From the IMG/VR virus record IMGVR_UViG_3300042731_007552, positions 1 to 55,487 of that record: 55,487 bases of DNA; one strand, given 5' to 3'. The first letter of the stretch is position 1. Every line of letters starts with the position of its first letter. Positions 39,518-47,729 of the stretch are shown here, piece after piece. The position numbers were made by a program, and so were the translations under genes. The notes beneath the pieces are model-generated. The model worked only from the letters and a program-made list of their open reading frames with translations. It had not been told where the DNA came from and made no database searches. This stretch comes from a virus.

Positions 39518-40605
39518 GCTTTTTTATTTGTAAATTGTTCCCATCTTGAAATTATTATATCACATTGTTCTGGTGATAACTCTGAAATATAGCAGCTTCT
39601 ATTTATTTGTTCACATGCTATTAACGTTGAACCACCACCACCAAACATATCTAAGACAACATCATCTGTTTTAGTGTAATGTTTAATTAAAAGAGCTGGT
39701 ATTTCAACTGGTTTTCCCATTTTAGAAAATTTAGATTTATTTTTGTTATTGTAATTAGAATCGCATTTAATTATTGTGGAAAAACCATCTCTTAAATTTA
39801 TAAAATGTTTGCCTGGATTTTCACAAAAGAATGCAAATACAGTATGTTTTGACATGGGCATGTTATTATTTAATAAAATTGCTGAATTTCTATCATGTAT
39901 AAAAAAATGTCTAAAACTATCAATTTTAGTACTCAATCTTAATATTTGTTTATCAGAGCCCATTAATATTTTTGGACAACCTTTTTTAGCAAATTTCAAG
40001 TTTGTGATCCAATCATCTTTATCTAAATCAAACGGTGGATCCATCAAAACAAAATCTGGTTTGATATTACCTAACAAACATTCAAAAGTTTTTTCATCAA
40101 ATGAATTACCACAAATTAATTTGTGTCTATCTAATTCAAATATATCTCCTATTTTAGAAATATTTTCAACTTTATTTTCGTCGAAATCATCTTCTTTTAC
40201 ATCTTCTGCAAAAAAATATTCTAATTCTTTTTCATCAAAACCTATTAAATTTAGATCAAAATCTGTTTTTTCCAATTCTTTTAATTCATTTTTTAATATA
40301 TCTTCATCCCATCCTGCTTCTAAGGCTAGTTTATTGTCTGCTATTATATAAGCTTTTTTTTGATAATCATTTAAATTATTTAATATTATACAAGGTACAG
40401 TATTAATATTAAGTTTTTTAGCCGCTAAAACTCTGCCGTGACCAGCTATTATATTATTTTTTTTATCGATTAAAATTGGATTCGTAAATCCAAATTCTTT
40501 TATACTTGCAGCTATTTTAGATATTTGTTTATCAGAATGTGTTCTTGAATTGTTTATATATGGTATTAATAAATTTGTATCTAAATATATTATTTTTTTA
40601 TCCAT
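39499..40605 (-). CDS. ParB-like nuclease plus DNA methyltransferase fusion
   Basis: The protein has 368 aa. Residues 1-100 form a ParB/Srx-like domain (NSRTHSDKQISKIAASIKEFGFTNPILI, IAGHGRVLAAKKL). Residues 150-360 form an amino-methyltransferase with motif IV DPPF (189-192) and the SAM-binding FGGGGSTLIACEQINR near the C-terminus. This beta-class order is common in phages. It would methylate adenine or cytosine in phage DNA, giving protection from restriction. Target specificity is unknown, as the recognition domain is small. Confidence 0.88.
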   Translation of the reverse strand: MDKKIIYLDTNLLIPYINNSRTHSDKQISKIAASIKEFGFTNPILIDKKNNIIAGHGRVLAAKKLNINTVPCIILNNLNDYQKKAYIIADNKLALEAGWDEDILKNELKELEKTDFDLNLIGFDEKELEYFFAEDVKEDDFDENKVENISKIGDIFELDRHKLICGNSFDEKTFECLLGNIKPDFVLMDPPFDLDKDDWITNLKFAKKGCPKILMGSDKQILRLSTKIDSFRHFFIHDRNSAILLNNNMPMSKHTVFAFFCENPGKHFINLRDGFSTIIKCDSNYNNKNKSKFSKMGKPVEIPALLIKHYTKTDDVVLDMFGGGGSTLIACEQINRSCYISELSPEQCDIIISRWEQFTNKKACKINK

Positions 40606-41018
40606 TTTTTCACCTCATCATATTGTTCTCTTGCTTCATTTATAAAAATGTTATACATATCATTGTCGCCTTTGCTGAGATTTATACATATATCTCTGTA
40701 TAATGCAATTGAAGTAACAAAATTGCTGGTTAGTTTGTGATAATTGTGTGGTATTTTTATATCATCTGCTAAATATATTTCTAAAATTGAATTAAAATCT
40801 TCTATCGCTAAATTCAAATAATTAATATTTTTTGTTTTTATTGCCTTGTTTAAATTTTTTAAATTTTCTATTGCTGCCTCACTTTTTTCAAAATCATTTT
40901 TTAAATTTTCAAAATATGAACTTTGTTTTTCTGCTATATTTGCAGTTGTTTCTGGAATTTTATTACTACATGAACTTAAAGTTATAATTAAAATTATAAA
41001 TATTATTATTCTTTTCAA
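40590..41018 (-). CDS. Small lipoprotein
   Basis: The protein has 142 aa from a TTG at 41018, six bases after AGGTGA; a GTG at 41027 is too near. MKRIIIFIILIITLSSCSNK has a lipobox LSSC. The mature part is a helical coiled protein. It overlaps the methyltransferase start by 16 bases. The function is unknown; a surface or exclusion lipoprotein is possible. Confidence 0.7.
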   Translation of the reverse strand: MKRIIIFIILIITLSSCSNKIPETTANIAEKQSSYFENLKNDFEKSEAAIENLKNLNKAIKTKNINYLNLAIEDFNSILEIYLADDIKIPHNYHKLTSNFVTSIALYRDICINLSKGDNDMYNIFINEAREQYDEVKKWIKK

Positions 41019-41032
41019 GCATATCACCTACT

Positions 41033-41061
41033 TTGACAAATATTTTACTTAATTATAAAAT
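41033..41061 (+). promoter_or_regulatory. Promoter of the terminase region
   Basis: TTGACA (41033), a 17-bp spacer and TAAAAT (41056) stand 20 bp before the first + strand gene of the structural operon. It has no TAAGTATA operator. Confidence 0.75.
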
Positions 41062-41080
41062 ATTTTATAGGTGATGACAA

Positions 41081-41380
41081 ATGAAATTAGAAAGAGTAAC
41101 AGATAAAAGAACATTGCAATTTATTAGAATATTAAGAAGAAAAGGAAGAACAAAGTCTAGAGAAATGCTTGAAGAATTAGGTATTAAAAATCCAAGATCA
41201 CTGACAATATATAAAAATTATGCTAATTTATTAGGATATAATATTAAATCAGTCTGCGGATATAATGGAGGATATGAAATTATAGAAGAAAAATTAACAG
41301 ATAATGAACTTGATATTATTAAAAATAAATTAAGTAAAGATTTAAGTAGCAAAATAATAAGAATAATGAATAGGGTGTGA
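41081..41380 (+). CDS. Winged-helix DNA-binding protein
   Basis: The protein has 99 aa from ATG 41081 after AGGTGATGACAA. RTLQFIRILRRKGRTKSREMLEELGIKNPRSLTIYKNYANLLGYNI and GYNGGYEIIE form a winged helix like HTH_11/DeoR-type domains. It is the first gene of the packaging operon and may regulate late genes or assist terminase. It lacks an effector domain. Confidence 0.7.
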   Translation: MKLERVTDKRTLQFIRILRRKGRTKSREMLEELGIKNPRSLTIYKNYANLLGYNIKSVCGYNGGYEIIEEKLTDNELDIIKNKLSKDLSSKIIRIMNRV

Positions 41381-41385
41381 GTTTG

Positions 41386-41940
41386 ATGGGAAAAAATAAA
41401 TATCAAACACATATAGAGCCTAGATTGGATGAAATAGAAAAGTGGCGTGAAGAAGGATACACAGAAAAACAAATTGCAAAACTTTTAGGTATAGGATATA
41501 CAACTTTCAGAACACATAAATACAAAAATACGGCACTTACGACAATACTTGACAAAGCAACCCCAAATCTTGGAAGAAAATTGAAGTATAGTTCTTATGA
41601 AGAAGCTTTGGGATATTATAAAGATGAAATAACTGAAGAAATTGAAGTAAATCCTAGATTTGATGGAGAACCAAAAAAGAAAGTGAAAAAGGTAAGAAAA
41701 TGGTTTAGAGGAAGCCCACAGTTATTAATTTTTCATTTATGTAATATGTTTCCTGAAAAATTCAAAAGAGTTGATAAGGAAGCCGTGCGAGAATTGCAAG
41801 ATGAAATTGATAAACATTTTGAATTTAATAATGAAAAGATGGAAAGAGCTTTTGAAATAATTCAAGGAGATGCATTAAAAGATAAAAAAGAAAGAGATTC
41901 TGGTAAAAAAGGTGATATATTAGATGAGCCTAATTCTTAA
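41386..41940 (+). CDS. terS: Terminase small subunit
   Basis: The protein has 184 aa from ATG 41386. An N-terminal helix-turn-helix (KWREEGYTEKQIAKLLGIGYTTFRTHKYKN) is followed by a helical oligomerisation region and a charged C-terminus, the usual layout of small terminases. It overlaps the large-subunit gene by 17 bases. It recognises the packaging site, which could be one of the repeat arrays in this genome. Confidence 0.8.
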   Translation: MGKNKYQTHIEPRLDEIEKWREEGYTEKQIAKLLGIGYTTFRTHKYKNTALTTILDKATPNLGRKLKYSSYEEALGYYKDEITEEIEVNPRFDGEPKKKVKKVRKWFRGSPQLLIFHLCNMFPEKFKRVDKEAVRELQDEIDKHFEFNNEKMERAFEIIQGDALKDKKERDSGKKGDILDEPNS

Positions 41941-43249
41941 AGATATTGGAACCGATTTCTTATCAGTTGCTCCAAAGACTAAAGAACATCTTTATTTTTA
42001 TTGTACAAAATTTTTTCAAAATGCTGATATACCTTTCCCAAACTATTGTAAAAATCATATTTCACCACTTGAAGCAATTGCGGATGCTTTTTTTGAGAAA
42101 GAGGATTTTTTAATTTTCTATGCTGCCCGTGGTACAGGCAAAACTTATATTTTATCTATGCTTTCTTATCTTGAGAGCGTGTTTAAACCAAATTGTGGTA
42201 TTAATATATTATCTGGATCTCTTGAACAAGCTGTTAGAGCTGTACAATATTTAAAAGAGTTTTGGGATCTACCACATGCACCAAGACATATGCTTGTTAA
42301 TAATCAAGTTGTCGGACGTGGTTATAGGTTAACTAATGGATCATACGTACAAGCCTTGGCAGCTTCTCAAAAATCTGCGAGAGGAGCCCATCCGCAAAAA
42401 TTGCGAATTGATGAGGCGGACGAACTAGATGAGAAAATATATCAAGCAGCACTTGGACAGCCAAAGACTAAATATGGAATAAAAGACAATATAATTGTCT
42501 CATCGACACTTCATAATGCATTTGGTCTTATGTCAGATATAATCGATTCTAGAGAAGAAAGAGGAGCAAAATTATATCCTTGGTGTATAAAAGATGTTTG
42601 CGAACCGTATGGATTTTGGAAAAAAAGTGAGATACTTAGAAGAAAAAGACAGACTACTAAAGCAATGTGGGAATCTGAATATCTTTGTAAAAGACCAAAA
42701 ATTGGAGATTCTATATATGATTTTGAAACTATAGATCGATCTTATAGAAGAGGGATGCAGATTGAATTTAAAAAAGATCAAATGTCTGAAGCTTCTATTG
42801 ACTGGGGACACACATGTACAGTTATGCATATAATACAAAATATGAAAGAACATTATAATGTTCCAAATTCATATCAATGGGATTATGAAGAATTAACAAA
42901 TAGATGTGAGGAAATTGTTGAAATTGCAAAAGATAAAAATGTATATGTGATATATGCAGATTCAGCACCAAAAGATGCAAATGTAACACTAAAAAAAATA
43001 ATAAAAAAGAAACATGCCCGCATAACATTAGTACCAGTTTCTTTTAATAGGTGGAAAGAGGTTGGGATTGATGTTATTAGATATTTTTTAGAAAGAGATT
43101 TAATAAATATAAAAGATAAAGAACTACAAGACAAGCTTAAAAAATATCATTATGCTAATACAGACAAAGAAATAATAGCAAAAGAGGATGATCACCACCC
43201 TGATGCCTTGGTACCTTGGGCAGCGTCTAAATATAAAATTTTAAAATAG
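41924..43249 (+). CDS. terL: Terminase large subunit
   Basis: The protein has 441 aa. The N-terminal ATPase has Walker A AARGTGKTY (68-75) and Walker B LRIDEAD (D163, E164), with SSTLHN as the coupling motif. The C-terminal RNase H-like nuclease supplies acidic residues in IDWGHT, VIYADSA and DDHHPDALVPW. It drives DNA into the prohead and cuts it. Type (cos or pac) cannot be told directly; the circular assembly fits headful packaging or cohesive ends. Confidence 0.95.
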   Translation: MSLILKDIGTDFLSVAPKTKEHLYFYCTKFFQNADIPFPNYCKNHISPLEAIADAFFEKEDFLIFYAARGTGKTYILSMLSYLESVFKPNCGINILSGSLEQAVRAVQYLKEFWDLPHAPRHMLVNNQVVGRGYRLTNGSYVQALAASQKSARGAHPQKLRIDEADELDEKIYQAALGQPKTKYGIKDNIIVSSTLHNAFGLMSDIIDSREERGAKLYPWCIKDVCEPYGFWKKSEILRRKRQTTKAMWESEYLCKRPKIGDSIYDFETIDRSYRRGMQIEFKKDQMSEASIDWGHTCTVMHIIQNMKEHYNVPNSYQWDYEELTNRCEEIVEIAKDKNVYVIYADSAPKDANVTLKKIIKKKHARITLVPVSFNRWKEVGIDVIRYFLERDLINIKDKELQDKLKKYHYANTDKEIIAKEDDHHPDALVPWAASKYKILK

Positions 43250-43267
43250 GTATTGATGTGGTATAAT
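43239..43267 (+). promoter_or_regulatory. Operator-type promoter before the membrane protein gene
   Basis: A weak TTTTAA, 17 bp and TATAAT are followed by GTAAGTATA and TTAAATATTTAAGGAG. It allows the gene at 43300 to be expressed separately from the terminase operon. Confidence 0.65.
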
Positions 43268-43299
43268 GTAAGTATATTAAATATTTAAGGAGTGGTATT

Positions 43300-44403
43300 A
43301 TGAACAATATGCTTGGATTTGCAAGCAAATTAGCTTTTGTGATCTCTGGATTATTCACACTAATAATGATGACATCTGGAGTTGTTGGTTTATTTCCTAT
43401 CGTATTGATGGGTGCAAGCGCTATAATATTAGAATTAGGCAAATGTCTTACATTTTATTATGCAATCGAAGGTAACATTGGAGAAATTGGCATAACTAAA
43501 AATATAAGAAAAGTATTATTTTCAGCAAGTTGTATATTATTTATTGCTTCAATAGCTGCAAGTCTTTCATTTATGCAAAATAACATGAATAAGACGAAAA
43601 ATACAAGTGTTGAAAATGTATCAAAATTTGAAAAGCAAGAGAATAATATAAAAATACAAAATAGTCTTATAGAAGATGAAAGAAAAAGTAAAAATAAATT
43701 AGAGACCAAACTAGAACAAACACCGTCTGAATATATTACTGAAAGAAAAAATATAACTGAAATGATTCAAATAAAATTAAATAAAATTGATGAATTATCA
43801 AAAGAATTACAAGATATGCAGAATAAAAAAATTATAATCAAAAATGAAACAAAGGGATATATAAGTTTTCTTGGTTCGATAAGAGTTATTTTAAACAAGA
43901 TAATTGGGACTGACTTAAAGTTTGAAACAATAGAAACAATATTTTTTGGAACATTATGTGTTGTATTTGAAATAGTTGCAATTCTTTTATTTTACCTTGA
44001 TAAATTAAAAGAATTTAGCGAAAGCAATAACAAAACTAAAAAGCCAACAAAACCAAAGATAAAGCCACAACCTAAAAAATTAGTTAAACCTCCAATTGAA
44101 ATAAATGATAAAATAAAACGTATTCCAATACATGTAAATGGTAAAAATATAAATGAACAAAAAAAAATAACATTTGATGAAGATGATATAAATAAATATA
44201 TACAATATGTATATGATAATAGTGAAGATGGCAAGTCTCCACCAGCTTCTAAGATAAATGAGGCAACAAATCTTGGATTAAGAAAAATAAGCGGAATAAG
44301 GACAATGCTTATGGATATGGATATATTAGTTAAAGACGCTAAAAATGTAACATACATAATAAAAGATAAAGAAACTGCATTAGATATTGTTTCAAATATG
44401 TAA
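43300..44403 (+). CDS. Multi-helix membrane protein with coiled coil, unknown
   Basis: The protein has 367 aa. Membrane helices lie near residues 5-30, 30-55 and 70-95 (VLFSASCILFIASIAASLSF) and again near 210-230 (FFGTLCVVFEIVAILLFYL). A long charged coiled coil (about 100-180) separates them. The C-terminal part (PPASKINEATNLGLRKISGIRTMLMDMDILVKDAKN) looks like a winged helix. Such membrane proteins occur in phages and mobile elements near conjugation-like or defence genes; no function is known. It has an operator-type promoter within the late region. Confidence 0.65.
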   Translation: MNNMLGFASKLAFVISGLFTLIMMTSGVVGLFPIVLMGASAIILELGKCLTFYYAIEGNIGEIGITKNIRKVLFSASCILFIASIAASLSFMQNNMNKTKNTSVENVSKFEKQENNIKIQNSLIEDERKSKNKLETKLEQTPSEYITERKNITEMIQIKLNKIDELSKELQDMQNKKIIIKNETKGYISFLGSIRVILNKIIGTDLKFETIETIFFGTLCVVFEIVAILLFYLDKLKEFSESNNKTKKPTKPKIKPQPKKLVKPPIEINDKIKRIPIHVNGKNINEQKKITFDEDDINKYIQYVYDNSEDGKSPPASKINEATNLGLRKISGIRTMLMDMDILVKDAKNVTYIIKDKETALDIVSNM

Positions 44404-44427
44404 AAAGAGCCTTTATAGGCTCTTTTT
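44402..44427. terminator. Terminator
   Basis: AAAAAGAGCC-TTTAT-AGGCTCTTTTT is a strong bidirectional hairpin after the membrane protein gene. Confidence 0.85.
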
Positions 44428-44464
44428 ACATATTTCAATTCTATTTCTCTAATCTTATCCATTT

Positions 44465-44710
44465 TTACACCCACCACTCTTTCCTGAATTTTATTGCATT
44501 TTCTTCTCTTTCTTTTTTTATACCTTCTGAATCTTCTATAAAGTACCTTTGCTCTTTTACTTTGACAGTTTTATATTTATTCATAGCCTGTAATTTTCTT
44601 ATATAAGGTTTTGTTTCTAATAAACTCATTTTTGCAGTCTCAGGATAAAGTTTGTTTGCAAGTTGTAACCATGCGTTTTTTCCTTCTTTAACTTTGATTA
44701 TATATTTCAT
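44465..44710 (-). CDS. Small basic protein, unknown
   Basis: The protein has 81 aa from ATG 44710 after GAGAGGATGATTAGAA. It is charged (EGKNAWLQLANKLYPETAKMSLLETK, KEREENAIKFRKEWWV) and probably helical with a short beta-strand. It has its own operator-type promoter (44753-44781). It stands opposite to the structural genes. The function is unknown. Confidence 0.65.
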   Translation of the reverse strand: MKYIIKVKEGKNAWLQLANKLYPETAKMSLLETKPYIRKLQAMNKYKTVKVKEQRYFIEDSEGIKKEREENAIKFRKEWWV

Positions 44711-44752
44711 TTCTAATCATCCTCTCAAATTTTTATTATTTACTATACTTAC

Positions 44753-44781
44753 ATTATACTTATACTATAAGTATATGTCAA
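44753..44781 (-). promoter_or_regulatory. Operator-type promoter
   Basis: TTGACA, 17 bp and TATAAT, with ATACTTATAGTATAAGTAT inside, are followed by GTAAGTATAG. The palindrome array at 44813-44959 begins 32 bp upstream of the -35 box. Confidence 0.85.
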
Positions 44782-44812
44782 GCATAAAATAAAAAAAGTT
44801 CCTATATATTTT

Positions 44813-44959
44813 TGTTAGTACTAACATGTTTTTGTTTGTACAAACGTTAGTACTAACAAATGTTAGTACTAACATGTTAGAACTGGAACACTGATAAACA
44901 CTGTATTGTTAGTACAAACGTTAGTACTAACAGTGCTAACATTCTTGTTAGTACTAACA
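44813..44959. repeat. Array of TGTTAGTACTAACA palindromes
   Basis: Exact 14-bp copies lie at 44813, 44861 and 44946; variants with one or two changes lie at 44833, 44845, 44907 and 44919, and half-sites at 44875 and 44933. Adjacent palindromes abut at several places. The stretch between the stop at 44981 and the promoter at 44781 is otherwise empty. It is a likely multi-dimer protein-binding array: regulatory, centromere-like or packaging. Confidence 0.85.
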
Positions 44960-44980
44960 TAATTATGGAGTAGGGAAGTA

Positions 44981-45289
44981 CTATTCTTGCAAATTAAATT
45001 GTGCTTCCAAATCTGATACATTTTCAAAGACATATTTTTGATCATCATAGAAGTATCCAATATAGTCTCCTCTGTCGTCGCATAAACCAACAGCTTGATA
45101 ATTTTTATGTAACCATCTTCTTAATGTATATTCAATTTCGTCAAATTCTTTTTCGTCATATTTATCATTGTGATCCATGATTTCATCAAGTATTATCTCA
45201 TCAAGAAACCTTTCAGTGTTGTCGCTATCGCAGATGTAACCTTTGCTGTTCATTTCTTTTTTTAATTTTTCTTTTAAATTTTGATACAT
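44981..45289 (-). CDS. Acidic protein, unknown
   Basis: The protein has 102 aa from ATG 45289 after GAGAGGATGATTAAC. It is acidic with RFLDEIILDEIMDHNDKYDEKEFDEIEYTLRRWL and ends LEAQFNLQE. Many Asp and Glu residues suggest a DNA-mimic or a protein-inhibiting role, but nothing is established. It is driven by an operator-type promoter and lies just beyond the palindrome array. Confidence 0.65.
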   Translation of the reverse strand: MYQNLKEKLKKEMNSKGYICDSDNTERFLDEIILDEIMDHNDKYDEKEFDEIEYTLRRWLHKNYQAVGLCDDRGDYIGYFYDDQKYVFENVSDLEAQFNLQE

Positions 45290-45326
45290 GTTAATCATCC
45301 TCTCAAATATTATTTACTATACTTAC

Positions 45327-45355
45327 ATTATACTTACACTATAAGTATTTGTCAA
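45327..45355 (-). promoter_or_regulatory. Operator-type promoter
   Basis: TTGACA, 17 bp (ATACTTATAGTGTAAGTAT) and TATAAT are followed by GTAAGTATAG on the minus strand. It is divergent from the portal gene, whose own TATAAT lies at 45370. Confidence 0.88.
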
Positions 45356-45400
45356 TAGTTTTTTTATGTTATAATTATTACAAAAAGAGCAGGTGAAAAT

Positions 45401-46876
45401 ATGTTTATAAAAGAAGGTTCGGACTTTCCACCTAAAAATTGGAAATATTGGATTGATAAATATAATGAATATGCAACATGGTATAGTGCAGACCAAAAAA
45501 GATTAATGGATTATTATAAATATAAGATTGATAATAAGATATTTTGGGGAAGAGATGCAAATGAAGAAACTGGTATATTAAATTTACCTCTTGCTGCTGA
45601 TATAGCAGGAGTATCAGCAAATTTACTATTTTCAGAAATACCAAAACTTGAATATGATAATGATGAAATTATAGATGAGTTTATAGAAGAAAACGGATTT
45701 TATAATAAATTATTAGAAGCTGCTGAAATAGCTGCTGCACTATCTGGTGTATTTTTAAAATTAGATATTGATACAAGTATTACAGATGTACCAATTTTAA
45801 ATATAATGACACCACAATATTGTTTCCCGTATTTTTACAGAGGAAGATTAAAAGAAATATTATTTTATAGAACTGTTTTGATAGAAAAAGAAGGAACTGT
45901 CCATTATAGATTGTTTGAAAATAGAAGAAATGAAAATAATACTCTTTATATTGAATTTAAACTTTACAAAGGATCTGAATATAAAATTGGAAAAGTTGTT
46001 GATATTAATTCAATTGAAGAAACTGCAAGACTTGGATTAAATGATATCACATTTTCAAATATGCGTGGATTAGGTGTTGTATATGTCCCTAACATGAAAC
46101 CGAATAAATTAGATCCAGGGAGTGATCTTGGTTCAAACGATTTTGGAACATGTATTCCTATGCTTGGAGGATTAGATTTTGCATATACAAGCTGGATAAG
46201 AGATATAGAACTTGGTATGGGACAGATTTTCATTGACAATGAATTGTTAAGGAATGAAGAAGAAGTTCTTGACAGTAATATAAACGCTCCACAACTAAAC
46301 CCATTTTCTAAGTTTCAAAAAGCCTTCTTAAAACTAAATATGAGTCAAAGAGGGATGGCAGGAGAAAATTATAAACCAATCGAGATTGTACAATTTGAGA
46401 TGAGAGTTGAAGAACATCTTAAAACTTGTAATGATTGGATAAAACAAATTATAACAAGTTGTGGTTATTCTCCACAAACATTTGGATACGATATAAATGG
46501 ACAAGCCGAATCAGGAACAGCACTTAGAATGAGAGAAAGAAAGTCTTTTCTTAATAGAGAAAAGAAAAGCAGATACTGGCAACAAGCTATTAAAGAATTA
46601 TTATTGCAAACCCAAAATTTCTATTATGTATCTCAAAATAAAATTGTCGAGTCTCAAGATGTTAATGTTGAATTAGAGGATTCAATAATAATTGATTATA
46701 GAGAACAATCAGAAGTTTTAAGAAATTTAGATCAAGCAAGGTCAATAAGTTTATATACTAAAGTTGCAATGCAGCATCCAGACTGGAATGCTAAGCAGAT
46801 TGATGAAGAAGTCAAAATGATCCAGAATGAACAAGGTATAGAAATGGCAGACACAATGTTTAATCTAGAAACGTAA
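45401..46876 (+). CDS. Portal protein
   Basis: The protein has 491 aa from ATG 45401 after CAGGTGAAAAT. Its length and features fit the SPP1 gp6-like portal family: an N-terminal wing with YYKYKIDNKIFWGR, ILNLPLAADIAGVSANLLF, the central QAESGTALRMRERKSFLNREKKSRYWQQAIKELLL stem and the conserved NEQGIEMADTMF end. It forms the dodecameric DNA gate. It is separated from terminase by the 43.3-45.3 kb accessory genes. Confidence 0.9.
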   Translation: MFIKEGSDFPPKNWKYWIDKYNEYATWYSADQKRLMDYYKYKIDNKIFWGRDANEETGILNLPLAADIAGVSANLLFSEIPKLEYDNDEIIDEFIEENGFYNKLLEAAEIAAALSGVFLKLDIDTSITDVPILNIMTPQYCFPYFYRGRLKEILFYRTVLIEKEGTVHYRLFENRRNENNTLYIEFKLYKGSEYKIGKVVDINSIEETARLGLNDITFSNMRGLGVVYVPNMKPNKLDPGSDLGSNDFGTCIPMLGGLDFAYTSWIRDIELGMGQIFIDNELLRNEEEVLDSNINAPQLNPFSKFQKAFLKLNMSQRGMAGENYKPIEIVQFEMRVEEHLKTCNDWIKQIITSCGYSPQTFGYDINGQAESGTALRMRERKSFLNREKKSRYWQQAIKELLLQTQNFYYVSQNKIVESQDVNVELEDSIIIDYREQSEVLRNLDQARSISLYTKVAMQHPDWNAKQIDEEVKMIQNEQGIEMADTMFNLET

Positions 46877-46905
46877 AAAAAGCTGCTTATACATAAGCAG
46901 CCTTA
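46875..46905. terminator. Bidirectional terminator
   Basis: AAAAAAAGCTGCTTAT and ATAAGCAGCCTT form a stem between the portal gene and the convergent minus gene at 46912. Confidence 0.8.
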
Positions 46906-46911
46906 CATTAA

Positions 46912-47376
46912 TTATCCTTTCAATTTTTCTTGGACATTAAGACAATCATATCCGCAACATTCGCAAAATATTATATCTTCCTCATAGCTATCCCAAAGCT
47001 CTATGTTTTCCCCACATTCACATGCGATATTTACTAATTTTGGTTTACTCATTCCCATCATCCCCTTCAATTTATTCAAATTCTTACATCCCACTATTCT
47101 TCCTTTTTCATCCCTTAACAGGTCTCCAGGATAAAGTACATCCTCTCGACCTATCTCTTTTGCAGCATTCGCTACATAGATTGATACAATATAATATGTA
47201 TTTTTCTCTGGAGCCGGCAATCCTTCAATGTTCTTGTATTCAACAGAATTTATTTCAATTCCGTTTGTGGTGTCAACCTTCTCCTTATTCTCTACCACTC
47301 TGGCTAAACCAGAGCTTTCGATTGGGTCTAAACCTACGATGTTTATTACATGTGGTGTTAAATTTACTAATTTCAT
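46912..47376 (-). CDS. Phage protein with C-terminal zinc ribbon, unknown
   Basis: The protein has 154 aa from ATG 47376 after GAGAGGATGATTTAT. The N-terminal part MKLVNLTPHVINIVGLDPIESSGLARV, GLPAPEKNTYYIVSIYVA and RDEKGRIVGC belong to a frequent phage family of unknown function. A zinc ribbon (CECGENIELWDS, FCECCGYDC) is appended at the C-terminus. It is driven by an operator-type promoter and stands against the structural genes. Confidence 0.7.
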   Translation of the reverse strand: MKLVNLTPHVINIVGLDPIESSGLARVVENKEKVDTTNGIEINSVEYKNIEGLPAPEKNTYYIVSIYVANAAKEIGREDVLYPGDLLRDEKGRIVGCKNLNKLKGMMGMSKPKLVNIACECGENIELWDSYEEDIIFCECCGYDCLNVQEKLKG

Positions 47377-47413
47377 ATAAATCATCCTCTCAAATATTAT
47401 TTACTATACTTAT

Positions 47414-47442
47414 ATTATACTTACACTATAAGTATTTGTCAA
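47414..47442 (-). promoter_or_regulatory. Operator-type promoter
   Basis: TTGACA, 17 bp with ATACTTATAGTGTAAGTAT, and TATAAT on the minus strand are followed by ATAAGTATAG. Confidence 0.88.
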
Positions 47443-47594
47443 TAGTTTTTTTGAAATTATGTTAAAATATTTTTAGAGGTAAGTTACAGTTGCCGAAAAA
47501 TTATAATAGCTTATAAAAATATTAATATAAAATCTATTAATTTATACACTGTATTAATGTATAATAAATGTATAAATTAATTGGGGATGTTAAT

Positions 47595-47729
47595 ATGAAA
47601 AGGTTTCAAATTTATTTAACTGAAAGACAACATAAAATAATATCAAAAATAGCTAACGAAAAAGGTATATCATTTGCTGAATTTATCAGACGTATTTTAG
47701 ATGATAAGATTGAGCAGGTAAAAAAATGA
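47595..47729 (+). CDS. Small ribbon-helix-helix protein coupled to tnpB
   Basis: The protein has 44 aa from ATG 47595 to TGA 47727, which overlaps the tnpB ATG. MKRFQIYLTERQHKIISKIANEKGISFAEFIRRILDDKIEQ is a typical RHH fold: one strand and two helices. It may repress the element or regulate its RNA. Similar small RHH genes precede tnpB in some IS605-type elements (recalled, not checked). Confidence 0.75.
   Translation: MKRFQIYLTERQHKIISKIANEKGISFAEFIRRILDDKIEQVKK

Noticed and set aside
43992-44477. Minus-strand frame opening MVGVKMDKIREIELKYVKRAYKG
   Set aside because: It is antisense to the membrane protein gene and runs through the terminator at 44402; its later sequence looks like a shadow frame.
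44813-44959. Palindrome array as a CRISPR array
   Set aside because: Repeats are 14-bp palindromes that often abut, without unique spacers.
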